Shown piece after piece: positions 34,373 to 42,836 of a stretch of DNA of 64,000 bases. Each line of letters starts with the position of its first letter. Position 1 is the first letter of the stretch. Under the pieces are notes generated by a model, which worked only from the letters and a program-made list of their open reading frames with translations, searched no databases and was not told where the DNA came from. Source of the stretch: Chitinophagaceae bacterium. Lineage in GTDB: Bacteria; Bacteroidota; Bacteroidia; Chitinophagales; Chitinophagaceae. The stretch spans positions 22,252 to 86,251 of the forward strand of contig JAHBTL010000031.1 in NCBI GenBank assembly GCA_019638615.1, read 5' to 3'. The position numbers and the translations under genes are program-made.

Positions 34373-37300
34373 ATGAAATTTTTTTCCGATAGTAAAGCAA
34401 CTGTTTCCAGGAACAGTAATACTTTTTTTCAGCAAAAAAGTAAGAAGGATTTTTTTGGAACTGCTGTACAGGAGAACGGTTTTTTACCGGATATGGAATA
34501 TAATCCCGTACAGTATGCCCAGCCCGAAACTTACACAGAAACGGAAGAAGAACCTGCTATTACCGACAGGGTTACCGTTGAAAAAGATATTTACCAAACG
34601 CCCGGATCATTCATTGAAGAATACTCTCCTGGTACTACGGTTGAGCCACCCCAAAAAAATACCGGTAATGAAGCTCTCCGCACTTCAATAGAAGATACAG
34701 CTCCTGCAAATGAAGAGTTAACTATAACCCCGGAGGTGCAGGAAGAAGAACCTGCTGAAACTTTTGCCGAAGAAAAAATAGCTACCAGCACCATACTCAT
34801 CGATACCAGTGAGCCCCCTGCCCCTGTAGCAGAAACACCGGCTGAAGTGATAGCTAAGAGCCAGGAAAGAGATGAAAAAGATAAAGAGAGTACAGAAGAA
34901 GTAGTTGAAAATACTAGTGATAAAGCACCGGGTATTGCAGAGGTTCCGGAGGATAAAGAAGCTATTCAGCCGGAGAAAGAAAACGAACATCAAAAAGCCG
35001 AAGGAGAATTAAAATCTGGAAAGCAGGCTAAAGAGAAAGAGCAGGAAGTAGCGGCAGAAACTGCTGAACCTGTAGCGTCAGAAAATACCGAAGCAGCACA
35101 GGAAGAAAAAGTTGTTGGTGAAGGAGAAGGCGGTGTTGCAATAGAAGCACCCGTTGCTGAACAACAGGAAGCTGCTGCACTGGATGGTACTGATACAGGT
35201 TCATTGCTGAAAAGCTGGACGAATGCACCACCCGTAAGCTTTATTCAAAACGCTGCAAAAGTGGATGGGCTCGCTACTACTGCACAGGAGAAGGAAAAAA
35301 CCGGACTCAAGGAAAGTTATCCTGAAATAGAACAACCGACCGGTATACCTCCTAAACAAACCGCCGGTGAAGGTGAAGTAGTGACAGGAAGCGGCGGCGT
35401 TTCAACAGATGTTCCGCAATTGCAACCGGAAGGTGAAGCAGTAAAAGTGCCTGTGCCTGTGCCGGCACCTGTTTCCAAAACTCCCGTCAATAATACGCCT
35501 ATACCACAGGGCATCGATGCCAAATCGCAGGAAGCAGAGGATGAAGGAAGCTGGTGGGATAGAATGGCAGGTAAGATCAGTAAGTTCCTCGGTGGTCTGA
35601 AGACAGAAGATAATACAGTAGATACAGATCCGGGTAAAGCACCAAAGGTTCCGCTAGAAGGTGAATCCGATCCGCAGCAGAATGAAAAACATTCGGAGGA
35701 AGCCAATGCAAGTGTGGATGATGAGAAATCGAAATCGGATGAAGCAACACAACAATATTTTGGTGAAGATGATGTATATCCCGAAGTCGAGCCGCAGATG
35801 ATGACGCCGGGTACTGATCCCGCCGCACCTGCACAGTATAAGAATGCAGAAGCACGTGAGCTGTCACCTATCGATGGAGAAACGGCTGCATCATTCAATA
35901 TCGAAGCGAAAGCGAAGATGGATGAGCAGGTAAGTATCGAGATGGCCAAACATGAACAGGCGCGTGAGCAGATGGAGAGCGATTCGGTGATGGAAAGAGA
36001 AAAAACGGATAATGATATTGCAGCTGAAAATGCAAAAACAAAAGCCGAACAGGAATCGCTGCAAAGCAAGGCCAAATCCGATGTGGAAGGTTATCGTTCC
36101 GACTGGAAAACAGAGAATGAGGATGTGAAGAAAGAATATGCTGATAAATCGGAAACCAAGCGCAAGGAGATAGATGGTGAGATCGATACTAAGGTGAAGG
36201 AAACGGATACAGAGGTCACAGCAAAGTATGATGAAGCGAAGAAAAAAGCAGAAACAGAAAAGGTAAAATCGGAAGAAGAGGCAGCGCGTAAGAAGAGAGA
36301 AGAAGAAAATAAACCACGGTCATGGTGGCAAAAGATCAAGGATGGTGTGTCCAGTGTCTTCAATGCGATCAAGGGTGCGCTGAATAAGATATTTAATGCA
36401 TTGCGTTCTTTAGTAAAAGGGATTATCGATGCAGTGAAATCGGTGGTGGTTGGATTGATCGACCTGGCACGCAAAGCTATTGTAGGATTGATAAAAGCAT
36501 TTGGTGAAGCGCTGAAGGCTTTTGTAAATATTGCACTGGCTGCATTCCCTGAGCTGGCCAAGAAATTCAATGAGTATATCGATAAAGCTGTCAATGCTGC
36601 TGTGGATGCGGTGAATAAACTGGCGGATGCATTGAAAGCCGCGGTTGAATTCCTGCTGAATGCATTGGCTTCTGTCCTCGACGCTATACTGGGAGCCTTC
36701 CAGGCAATATACAATGCGATACTGGATGTACTGCATTTCCTGGTGGTAGGCCTGATGGAAATACTGGAAGGTATTGCCAACCTGGTAAGAGCTGCCTCCG
36801 ATATGCCGGACCATTTCTGGGGACAGGTATCCGAAGAAATGCTTGGCGTGGATATTACCAAACCATTGCCCAATGAAATACCGATGCCGGGTAATACACA
36901 ACAGGCAGCACAGACCAAAGTAGAGAATGGAGAGATCACCCAGCAGGAAGCTGATATAGCACAGAAGACAACCCTGCAAACCAATGATGTGGCTGTAGAT
37001 GAAGTGCCCCGTGATTTTGAGCTCGATCCTGAGTTGATGACGCAATTGAATACGATGCCGGAGGAAGGTGATATGATGATCGATACGCCGCAGGAAGGTG
37101 GTGAACAGGAAGTAGAAGCCAAGAAAGAAGAAGCGCTCACTGCTGAGCCTGCGCCTGAAACAGAGCAGACCACGGAAGGAATCGGTGAAACAACCGAAAC
37201 TTCTTCGCCTGGGGCTGAAACCGCAACGACCGGTGAGGAAATGTCTGCTGAAGGTGGGGAGATGGTAGGTCCATTCAGTGGCCCGGGTGAGCGCCTGGCG

Positions 37301-38626
37301 CATATGGCCAGTCAAATGAAAGAAGCCATTAAAAAATGGTGGGATGAAAACAAAGTGAAGATTATTGCAGCATTGGTTTTAGGTATTGCGGGTGTTATAC
37401 TTGCCAATGTTTTGACCGGCGGCGCTATTATGGCTGCATTGCCATTGCTGATGCAGATCGTTGCAGCAGCGTTTGCAGTGCAGGCTATTGCCAATGCTAC
37501 AAAATATTTCGGTATCTTTCTGAAAGAGGGTTTTGCAGGCAATGTAATGGCAGGAGCTGTTGCCCTGGCCAGAGCTTCGGCGATCATCCTTATAGAACTG
37601 GTCACAAGTTTGCTGTTTGCGGGTAAGGGTGCAGTGAAAGGAATAAAGACGGCTGTAAAAACCGTGGCGAAGCAGGGAGTGAAAGGCGCTCTGAAGACCG
37701 GCGCCAAAACAGCCAAAGCTGCTATGACTGCCACGCTGAAGCAAACCGGAAAAGCAGTGAAGGAATTGGGATCAATTGCCAAAGCGGGTGGTAAAGCACT
37801 GCTGAAGAATGGCAAGATGGTGCTGAAGGGCATTAAGAACGGCTTTGCCAAAGGTGCGAAAAGCTTTGGTTCGCTGGCAAAGAAGCTGGCGCAGAAGTTA
37901 AAGCTGAAACGGATCAAGATCGTCCGGAAAAAATGGCGGTTCTTTATTTGGGGCGAGTTTAATCCGTGGGTGTTGCTCGCGACCGGAGAGATAAAGGAGG
38001 TGGATGCTAAAGATGTAAAAGGATTAAAAGTTGGCGATGAAGTAGCAGGTGGTGGTATACTTATAGGTGTGAGGGAAGGAGATCAAGCCAGTAAACTTGT
38101 AAAAAAATTAAGAAAGGCTGCTAATAAGGCAGAAGCAGCAGATTTATATAAGAAATTAAAAGGTAAAACTCCCGATAAAAGGAGTGCCATTATTTTTGGC
38201 GGAAAGAATACGAGAAAGTTAAGGAAGGGAATTGCACCACCTCAACCTCCTGGTTTCGAAGCGCATCATATCGTTCCGGAAGAATTAATTGACGAATTTG
38301 ATGATTTCTTTAAGAAAATTAATTTTGATCCCCAGAATGGCTCTAAGAATGGTATTATGATACCGCCCGACGACGATGTACTAGCAGCTGCTATAAAAGA
38401 AGATGCATCTATTGCGGCACAGTTCAAAAATTCAGCTAAACATAGCGGCAGTCATGGTAAATATACATTGAGAATAAAGAATAAAATTGATAGGATAAAA
38501 ACTTTGTTAGATTCAGGGAAGATTACTTCTGCTGAAGCAGCAAAAAGGTTCGATTCAATTATTACTTCAGCTAGAAATGCAATCGAAAATGGAGGTGGTA
38601 AAAAAATCAATGATCTTAAATTCTAA
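34373..38626 (+). CDS. eCIS cargo toxin with C-terminal AHH nuclease domain
   Basis: This 1417-residue protein is a modular effector. Residues 1-45 (start MKFFSDSK, then NTFFQQKSKKDFFG) resemble the head of other eCIS cargo. Residues about 50-390 are acidic, Pro/Glu-rich low complexity. WW-led amphipathic helices occur at 393, 651 and 989. A coiled coil runs at about 520-640, hydrophobic helices at 655-800 and 996-1090, and an Ala/Lys-rich stretch at 1090-1180. The tip (about 1190-1417) has FNPWVLLATGEIKEV with KGLKVGDEV, which looks like a remnant Hint start, then AHH at 1297-1299 followed by IVP, NGIMIPP and H-SGSH at 1357-1361. That is the AHH nuclease pattern of the HNH/Endo VII fold. I infer DNA cleavage in the target cell. 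The DUF4157 metalloprotease-like domain of many eCIS cargos was not found. The immunity gene follows after 11 bases. Confidence 0.82.
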   Translation: MKFFSDSKATVSRNSNTFFQQKSKKDFFGTAVQENGFLPDMEYNPVQYAQPETYTETEEEPAITDRVTVEKDIYQTPGSFIEEYSPGTTVEPPQKNTGNEALRTSIEDTAPANEELTITPEVQEEEPAETFAEEKIATSTILIDTSEPPAPVAETPAEVIAKSQERDEKDKESTEEVVENTSDKAPGIAEVPEDKEAIQPEKENEHQKAEGELKSGKQAKEKEQEVAAETAEPVASENTEAAQEEKVVGEGEGGVAIEAPVAEQQEAAALDGTDTGSLLKSWTNAPPVSFIQNAAKVDGLATTAQEKEKTGLKESYPEIEQPTGIPPKQTAGEGEVVTGSGGVSTDVPQLQPEGEAVKVPVPVPAPVSKTPVNNTPIPQGIDAKSQEAEDEGSWWDRMAGKISKFLGGLKTEDNTVDTDPGKAPKVPLEGESDPQQNEKHSEEANASVDDEKSKSDEATQQYFGEDDVYPEVEPQMMTPGTDPAAPAQYKNAEARELSPIDGETAASFNIEAKAKMDEQVSIEMAKHEQAREQMESDSVMEREKTDNDIAAENAKTKAEQESLQSKAKSDVEGYRSDWKTENEDVKKEYADKSETKRKEIDGEIDTKVKETDTEVTAKYDEAKKKAETEKVKSEEEAARKKREEENKPRSWWQKIKDGVSSVFNAIKGALNKIFNALRSLVKGIIDAVKSVVVGLIDLARKAIVGLIKAFGEALKAFVNIALAAFPELAKKFNEYIDKAVNAAVDAVNKLADALKAAVEFLLNALASVLDAILGAFQAIYNAILDVLHFLVVGLMEILEGIANLVRAASDMPDHFWGQVSEEMLGVDITKPLPNEIPMPGNTQQAAQTKVENGEITQQEADIAQKTTLQTNDVAVDEVPRDFELDPELMTQLNTMPEEGDMMIDTPQEGGEQEVEAKKEEALTAEPAPETEQTTEGIGETTETSSPGAETATTGEEMSAEGGEMVGPFSGPGERLAHMASQMKEAIKKWWDENKVKIIAALVLGIAGVILANVLTGGAIMAALPLLMQIVAAAFAVQAIANATKYFGIFLKEGFAGNVMAGAVALARASAIILIELVTSLLFAGKGAVKGIKTAVKTVAKQGVKGALKTGAKTAKAAMTATLKQTGKAVKELGSIAKAGGKALLKNGKMVLKGIKNGFAKGAKSFGSLAKKLAQKLKLKRIKIVRKKWRFFIWGEFNPWVLLATGEIKEVDAKDVKGLKVGDEVAGGGILIGVREGDQASKLVKKLRKAANKAEAADLYKKLKGKTPDKRSAIIFGGKNTRKLRKGIAPPQPPGFEAHHIVPEELIDEFDDFFKKINFDPQNGSKNGIMIPPDDDVLAAAIKEDASIAAQFKNSAKHSGSHGKYTLRIKNKIDRIKTLLDSGKITSAEAAKRFDSIITSARNAIENGGGKKINDLKF

Positions 38627-38637
38627 AAGATAAAATC

Positions 38638-39192
38638 ATGGAAGACTATTGTAGAATATTTATTGATATAAGGGAAAGTGATGCTTTTGTTACAAGCTTG
38701 AAATTTCCTGAAAAGGAAAAGAACAAGCTCACAACAGGGGAATTAATTGATGAAAAAGTGAATATAGATGTTGAGCTAAAAAATAAAACGAAGAACTATC
38801 CCGATCTTATGGGTGATACGATGAGGAATCTTATTATTTCAGAAAAGTTCAAACAACTATTGGAGTTAATTGAGGAGCCTAAAAAAATTCAATTTATTCC
38901 TGTTGATGTTAGTGGGAAAAAATATTTTTTGTTAAATATTCTGAATGTAATTAGCTGTTTTAACTGGGAGCAATCTAAGTATACAACATTTAGTAATCCG
39001 AAAGTGCTCGATGAAGTAACCCACTTAGTTCTAAATAAGGAACCGCTAAAAGGAGTGAATATTTTTAGAATGAAGGAAGAGCCATTTCCTGTATTTATAA
39101 GTAGGAAATTACATGATGCCCTGGTCGACTACGGCATTACAGGAGTCGAATTTATATATACCATGGACTTAACAGTTGATTTTGATTCTTGA
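38638..39192 (+). CDS. Imm11-like (DUF1629) immunity protein
   Basis: The 184-residue protein has no signal peptide and fits the Imm11 pattern: NLIISEKFKQLLEL in the middle, IQFIPVDVSGKKYFLLNILN, then HLVLNKEPLKGVNIFRMK and VFISRKLHDALVDYGITGVEF near the end. Imm11 proteins are cytoplasmic inhibitors that sit directly downstream of polymorphic toxins. Here it follows the AHH-ended cargo by 11 bases, so it most likely binds and blocks that nuclease in the producer. It is very AT-rich: 38881-38940 has 11 G/C in 60, against 34 in 60 at 37681-37740 in the toxin body, which suggests recent acquisition together with the toxin tip. Confidence 0.82.
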   Translation: MEDYCRIFIDIRESDAFVTSLKFPEKEKNKLTTGELIDEKVNIDVELKNKTKNYPDLMGDTMRNLIISEKFKQLLELIEEPKKIQFIPVDVSGKKYFLLNILNVISCFNWEQSKYTTFSNPKVLDEVTHLVLNKEPLKGVNIFRMKEEPFPVFISRKLHDALVDYGITGVEFIYTMDLTVDFDS

Positions 39193-39214
39193 ATTGCTAT
39201 GCTCAAAAAGATTT

Positions 39215-40000
39215 ATGCCCATCATCTCCATACTCATTCCCAAAGGCGGCACCGGCAAAACAATGACGGCTGTCAACCTTGCTGCGGCTTTATGCAAAAG
39301 GGGTTGTAAAGTGTTGCTGGTAGACATGGATCCGCAGGCCAATATGTCGCAGGCGCTTGGCCTGGAGGACAAGGATGGTGAACATTTTTTGAATGAACTG
39401 GAAAAAGTAAGAAATGAAATGCCCGCCAACATTGCGAATGCCATTGTTACTACAGCCTGCGGGCTTGCCATTGTACCCGCCTCCCGTGCATTATCAAGAA
39501 CAGACTATGAGCTGGTGGGAACGTATAAAGGAAGTGAAGTATTAAAGCGCTTGCTGGAACCTGTACAATATAAATACGATTTTGTTTTCATTGACTGTCC
39601 GAGCGCCTGGAACCAACTGACACAAAATGCAGCGGTAGCAAGCGATTTTGTATTAATGCCCATGCAGGCTGAAATGTTGCCGGAAAAAGGACTGGATAGC
39701 TTTTATTACAATCTTGAAGATTTCAGGAAAGAAAATGACACCATACCTGTGAGGGCAGATATACTGGGAATAATATTTACCAAATTCGACGAGAAGAAAA
39801 AGATTAACCGCGCCATTGCAAAAAAGCTATCCGATGAATATGGCGGTAAAGTATTCAATACCCGGATACGATGGAGCGCCCAGCTGGTTAATGCGCAGGT
39901 AGCAGGGTTGGATATATTCAGCTTTAATCCAAAATCGAATGGTGCAAAGGACTATGACAGCCTTGCCGCAGAATTCCTGGGCAGGTTTCAACACCGTTAA
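39215..40000 (+). CDS. ParA/MinD-type ATPase inside the eCIS cluster
   Basis: I chose the ATG at 39215 (261 residues) because the frame upstream only offers a TTG inside the immunity gene. The deviant Walker A is intact at residues 9-16 (PKGGTGKT), with VLLVDMDPQANMSQALGL next and DFVFIDCPSAWNQLTQNAA as Walker B. The family makes ATP-dependent dimers on DNA or membranes and places plasmids, carboxysomes or protein arrays. No ParB gene is beside it, so plasmid partition is unlikely. In this cluster it may position or space assembled particles, or act on the AAA+ ATPase downstream. Confidence 0.88.
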   Translation: MPIISILIPKGGTGKTMTAVNLAAALCKRGCKVLLVDMDPQANMSQALGLEDKDGEHFLNELEKVRNEMPANIANAIVTTACGLAIVPASRALSRTDYELVGTYKGSEVLKRLLEPVQYKYDFVFIDCPSAWNQLTQNAAVASDFVLMPMQAEMLPEKGLDSFYYNLEDFRKENDTIPVRADILGIIFTKFDEKKKINRAIAKKLSDEYGGKVFNTRIRWSAQLVNAQVAGLDIFSFNPKSNGAKDYDSLAAEFLGRFQHR

Positions 40001-40019
40001 AGCCATCTAATATGCCACG

Positions 40020-41789
40020 ATGATATTTTTCAGATCCATATATCGCTTTTTTGCCCGGCTCTTTTCTTTTTGGAGAAAGCCGGCACCATGTGAAGAGTCT
40101 CCGGATAAAGACCTTCCGGCTAACCCTCCCGGACCTGCAAATCCTCCACACGATATTTCTTCAAATTCAAATAATAAAATCATGGCAGCATCGGAGATAC
40201 CTAATGCAAGTTCAGCAAAAGAGCCTGTAGAGTTTTTATACATCTACCGTCTGTTCTTGTATCGTCTGAAAAAATTATTGGGCAGGCCTGCAAGAGAAGA
40301 ACCTATTCCAAATCTCAAAAGTTGGACAAGGCCTATAAGAAAGTTCGTCGTACAAAGATTAGAGGGGGTGGAAGAAGGATGGGAAGAAGTAGAAGAATTG
40401 AAAAAAGGCAGGGATGCAGCCTTGCTATTGCTTGCGGGCCTGTTACCACATGCCGTGCCTGACCTGTACGACAGGGCGCTTGCAGAAGTTACCGGGGAAC
40501 TTACAGAGGAAGAAAGAAAGCGTATAGGGAAGTTAGAATTGCCGGAAATAGGAGGCGTGCATGGACAGAATTTCAGAGGATTTTTACCAACGGGAAAGAC
40601 GGCGGTTTTTCTTTTAGCCGGGCAGGATTATGAACACCAACAAAGAGTTTTACAGCTTTTTGATGCAGATTACTTATTCAGCAAGAAAAAAATCCTATGG
40701 ATTGAAGAACTTGCTTCAGGGGAACCTTTTTTTCATGGACGCGTTATCATGTCACAGGATTATGTTGACAAATTCCTGACAGGAAAATTTAAAGCGCCGC
40801 ATTTTTCATCCGGATTCCCTGCAGAAAAGATTGATACAAAGCTGGTCTGGGATGATCTTGTGATCAATGAAGAACAGGAGGAGCAAATCGGGGAGATCAA
40901 AAACTGGATACGTTATAATGAAACCATGATCGCAAAATGGGAAATGGGCAACCGGTACAGAAAGGGTTACAAAGCCCTTTTTTATGGCCCTCCAGGTACA
41001 GGAAAAACACTCACCGCCGGGCTTTTGGGAAAATACGCTTATGAAGATGAGCCGGATGCCAGCGATGAATGCGGTAATCCCAGGGACATAGAGCATTTTG
41101 AAGTGGAAAAGCAAAAAGATGTTTACAGGGTAAGCTTGTCAAAAGTTGTTTCAAAATATATTGGTGAAACAGAAAAAAACCTGGAGACGGTTTTCGCAAG
41201 AGCTGAAGATAAAGGCTGGATATTGTTTTTTGATGAAGCAGATGCATTGTTTGGCAAACGAACCAATGTGCGCGATGCGCACGATAAATATGCTAACCAG
41301 GAAGTTTCGTATTTGCTGCAACGCATTGAAGAATACAACGGGCTGATCATTCTTGCCAGCAATATGAAATCAAATATAGATGAAGCCTTCCTGCGGCGAT
41401 TTAATTCAATCATCAAATTCCAGGTTCCTGATGCAAAGGACCGGGAGAAAATATGGAAACGTACATTCCCCCAAAATGCAATATTTGTAGAGTATTATGA
41501 AGATATTCTGTCATCGTGCCTCCCCGAAAGCATAGACATATACTCAACGATTATAAAGTACGAACTTACGGGAGCAAGTATTTTAAATGTGGTGCAGTAT
41601 GCATGTTTAAAAGGAATTGAAAGACTGACACAAATGTCTGTGCTGACAGCGGATGGAGATACGGAAGATCCGAATGAAGTATCTGATCAGATATCATCCA
41701 GGAGAATTGTTTTTTTACCCGATATATTAAAAGGAATAAAAAAAGAGATGATAAAAGAGGGAAAACCTTTTCAGACTAGTGGAGGTTAG
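40020..41789 (+). CDS. AAA+ ATPase of the eCIS (Pvc15-like)
   Basis: The 589-residue protein has a complete AAA+ module: Walker A GPPGTGKT at about 323-330, Walker B WILFFDEADALFG at about 400, sensor 1 LIILASNMKSN near 440 and the arginine finger in FLRRFN near 458. The N-terminal half begins with a basic, aromatic amphipathic segment (FFRSIYRFFARLFSFWRK) and a Pro-rich linker, then a domain typical of Pvc15-like proteins. Pvc15/Afp15 is thought to unfold or load cargo, or to recycle sheaths. It is the last clear eCIS gene, 19 bases after the ParA gene. Confidence 0.9.
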   Translation: MIFFRSIYRFFARLFSFWRKPAPCEESPDKDLPANPPGPANPPHDISSNSNNKIMAASEIPNASSAKEPVEFLYIYRLFLYRLKKLLGRPAREEPIPNLKSWTRPIRKFVVQRLEGVEEGWEEVEELKKGRDAALLLLAGLLPHAVPDLYDRALAEVTGELTEEERKRIGKLELPEIGGVHGQNFRGFLPTGKTAVFLLAGQDYEHQQRVLQLFDADYLFSKKKILWIEELASGEPFFHGRVIMSQDYVDKFLTGKFKAPHFSSGFPAEKIDTKLVWDDLVINEEQEEQIGEIKNWIRYNETMIAKWEMGNRYRKGYKALFYGPPGTGKTLTAGLLGKYAYEDEPDASDECGNPRDIEHFEVEKQKDVYRVSLSKVVSKYIGETEKNLETVFARAEDKGWILFFDEADALFGKRTNVRDAHDKYANQEVSYLLQRIEEYNGLIILASNMKSNIDEAFLRRFNSIIKFQVPDAKDREKIWKRTFPQNAIFVEYYEDILSSCLPESIDIYSTIIKYELTGASILNVVQYACLKGIERLTQMSVLTADGDTEDPNEVSDQISSRRIVFLPDILKGIKKEMIKEGKPFQTSGG

Positions 41790-41895
41790 GTATTAAAAAT
41801 AGGATATTTCGTGTAATATACACATCAGGATCTTGTGACAAACAAAATAGAGATCAACGCCAGATACAACATAAAATCATGACAAATAAAATTGT

Positions 41896-42195
41896 ATGAA
41901 TGATCAACTAAAGCTTGCAGAAAAAATATACAAGCAGGTATTGGATTGGTACAAGCCTGCGAAAAAAAAGGCCCAGATAATGTTGACGATACTAAACTCA
42001 TTCATCGTATTTTCTACAGGAATTACCTTTTCCAATCCGGATAGCTTCGAAAAAACATTAGCAAAATTTGATGCTTTGATGTTTATTGTTATGCCGGGAT
42101 ATAATGTTTATTTTGAAGCCTTGTTTCGCAGGAATATGCTCTTTGGAGATTGCCTGCGCTATAAAATGCAGGTATTGACCGGCACCCTGTTTTAA
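41896..42195 (+). CDS. Short predicted membrane protein, possibly truncated
   Basis: The start KLAEKIYKQVLDWYKPAKKKAQIMLT and the hydrophobic stretch LTILNSFIVFSTGITFSN look like the front of a larger family of two-helix membrane proteins in Bacteroidota (from memory: a Val-Leu-x-W-Tyr-x-x-Ala-x-x-Lys-Ala-Gln start). The end (LFRRNMLFGDCLRYKMQVLTG) does not match that family, so at 99 residues it may be a truncated remnant. It ends one base before rlmH. No function is assigned. Confidence 0.45.
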   Translation: MNDQLKLAEKIYKQVLDWYKPAKKKAQIMLTILNSFIVFSTGITFSNPDSFEKTLAKFDALMFIVMPGYNVYFEALFRRNMLFGDCLRYKMQVLTGTLF

Positions 42196-42196
42196 T

Positions 42197-42670
42197 ATGA
42201 AAATACTTCTTCTTTCAGTAGGTAAATCGCACGATGCGTATATACAGCAGGGCGTGGAGGAGTTTACGCGCCGTTTGAATAAATATTATCCTTCCGAATG
42301 GCAATTGATTTCCCCTCCCAAACATGCGGCTTCGCTTTCCGGCAATGAATTAAAGAAGCAGGAGGCGGCGCTGATCCTGCAGCAGATACAGGCCGATGAT
42401 TTTCTGGTATTGATGGATGAAAGAGGCGGGCAGTTATCGTCTGTTGAGCTGGCGGATTTTGTTGTGCAAAAATCCATGGCAGGTAAAAAACGACTGGTGT
42501 TCCTGATAGGCGGGGCTTATGGCGTAGACGAGCCGGTATTTAAAAGGGCCAATTATACCTGGAGCCTTTCAAAGCTGGTTTTCCCCCATATGCTGGTGCG
42601 ATTGATCCTGGCAGAGCAGCTCTACCGTGCCTGCACCATTATAAAAAACGAAAAATATCATCATAAATAG
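42197..42670 (+). CDS. rlmH: 23S rRNA (pseudouridine1915-N3)-methyltransferase RlmH
   Basis: The 157-residue protein is a standard SPOUT methyltransferase that uses SAM to methylate pseudouridine 1915 in helix 69 of 23S rRNA. Marks are MKILLLSVGKSHDAYIQQGV, the binding loop LIGGAYGVDE, SLSKLVFPHMLVRLILAEQL and the C-terminal NEKYHHK tail. Length is normal for the family. It is a conserved housekeeping gene and marks the right edge of the eCIS region. Confidence 0.97.
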   Translation: MKILLLSVGKSHDAYIQQGVEEFTRRLNKYYPSEWQLISPPKHAASLSGNELKKQEAALILQQIQADDFLVLMDERGGQLSSVELADFVVQKSMAGKKRLVFLIGGAYGVDEPVFKRANYTWSLSKLVFPHMLVRLILAEQLYRACTIIKNEKYHHK

Positions 42671-42836
42671 GGGAGTGTCCCAGCGACAATAACCGTAACC
42701 GGTAGTTTAATTGATATTAATTGCAGCAATGTGAGTAAAAAAAACAGGACAGGACAGCAACAGTCAATTTTTTTATTATATTTCCAAACTGTTTTGAGAA
42801 AGTAAACTTAATTTTTTACATCTAAACTCAATATTA

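Noticed and set aside
35317-37917. Long minus-strand frames opposite the cargo gene
   Set aside because: They are antisense shadows caused by the low-complexity, Glu/Ala/Lys-rich codons of the cargo; their residues are Ser/Ala/Phe-rich with no domain.
34373-38626. DUF4157 (eCIS core, metalloprotease-like) cargo
   Set aside because: No HExxH motif or DUF4157 pattern was found in any part of the protein; only the N-terminal FF-rich start is similar.
39176-39214. TTG start for the ParA-family protein
   Set aside because: It lies inside the immunity gene and adds residues unlike any ParA start; the ATG at 39215 gives the normal start MPIISILIPKGG.
11604-41789. Prophage or phage tail-like bacteriocin
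   Set aside because: There is no capsid, portal, terminase, integrase or lysis gene, and DUF4255, DUF5908, the AAA+ ATPase and the CIS_TMP protein are marks of eCIS.
13972-41789. Type VI secretion system
   Set aside because: No TssJ, TssL, TssM or ClpV is present, the tubes are of the PVC type, and the LysM hub, gp25 and DUF4255 cap fit a free particle.
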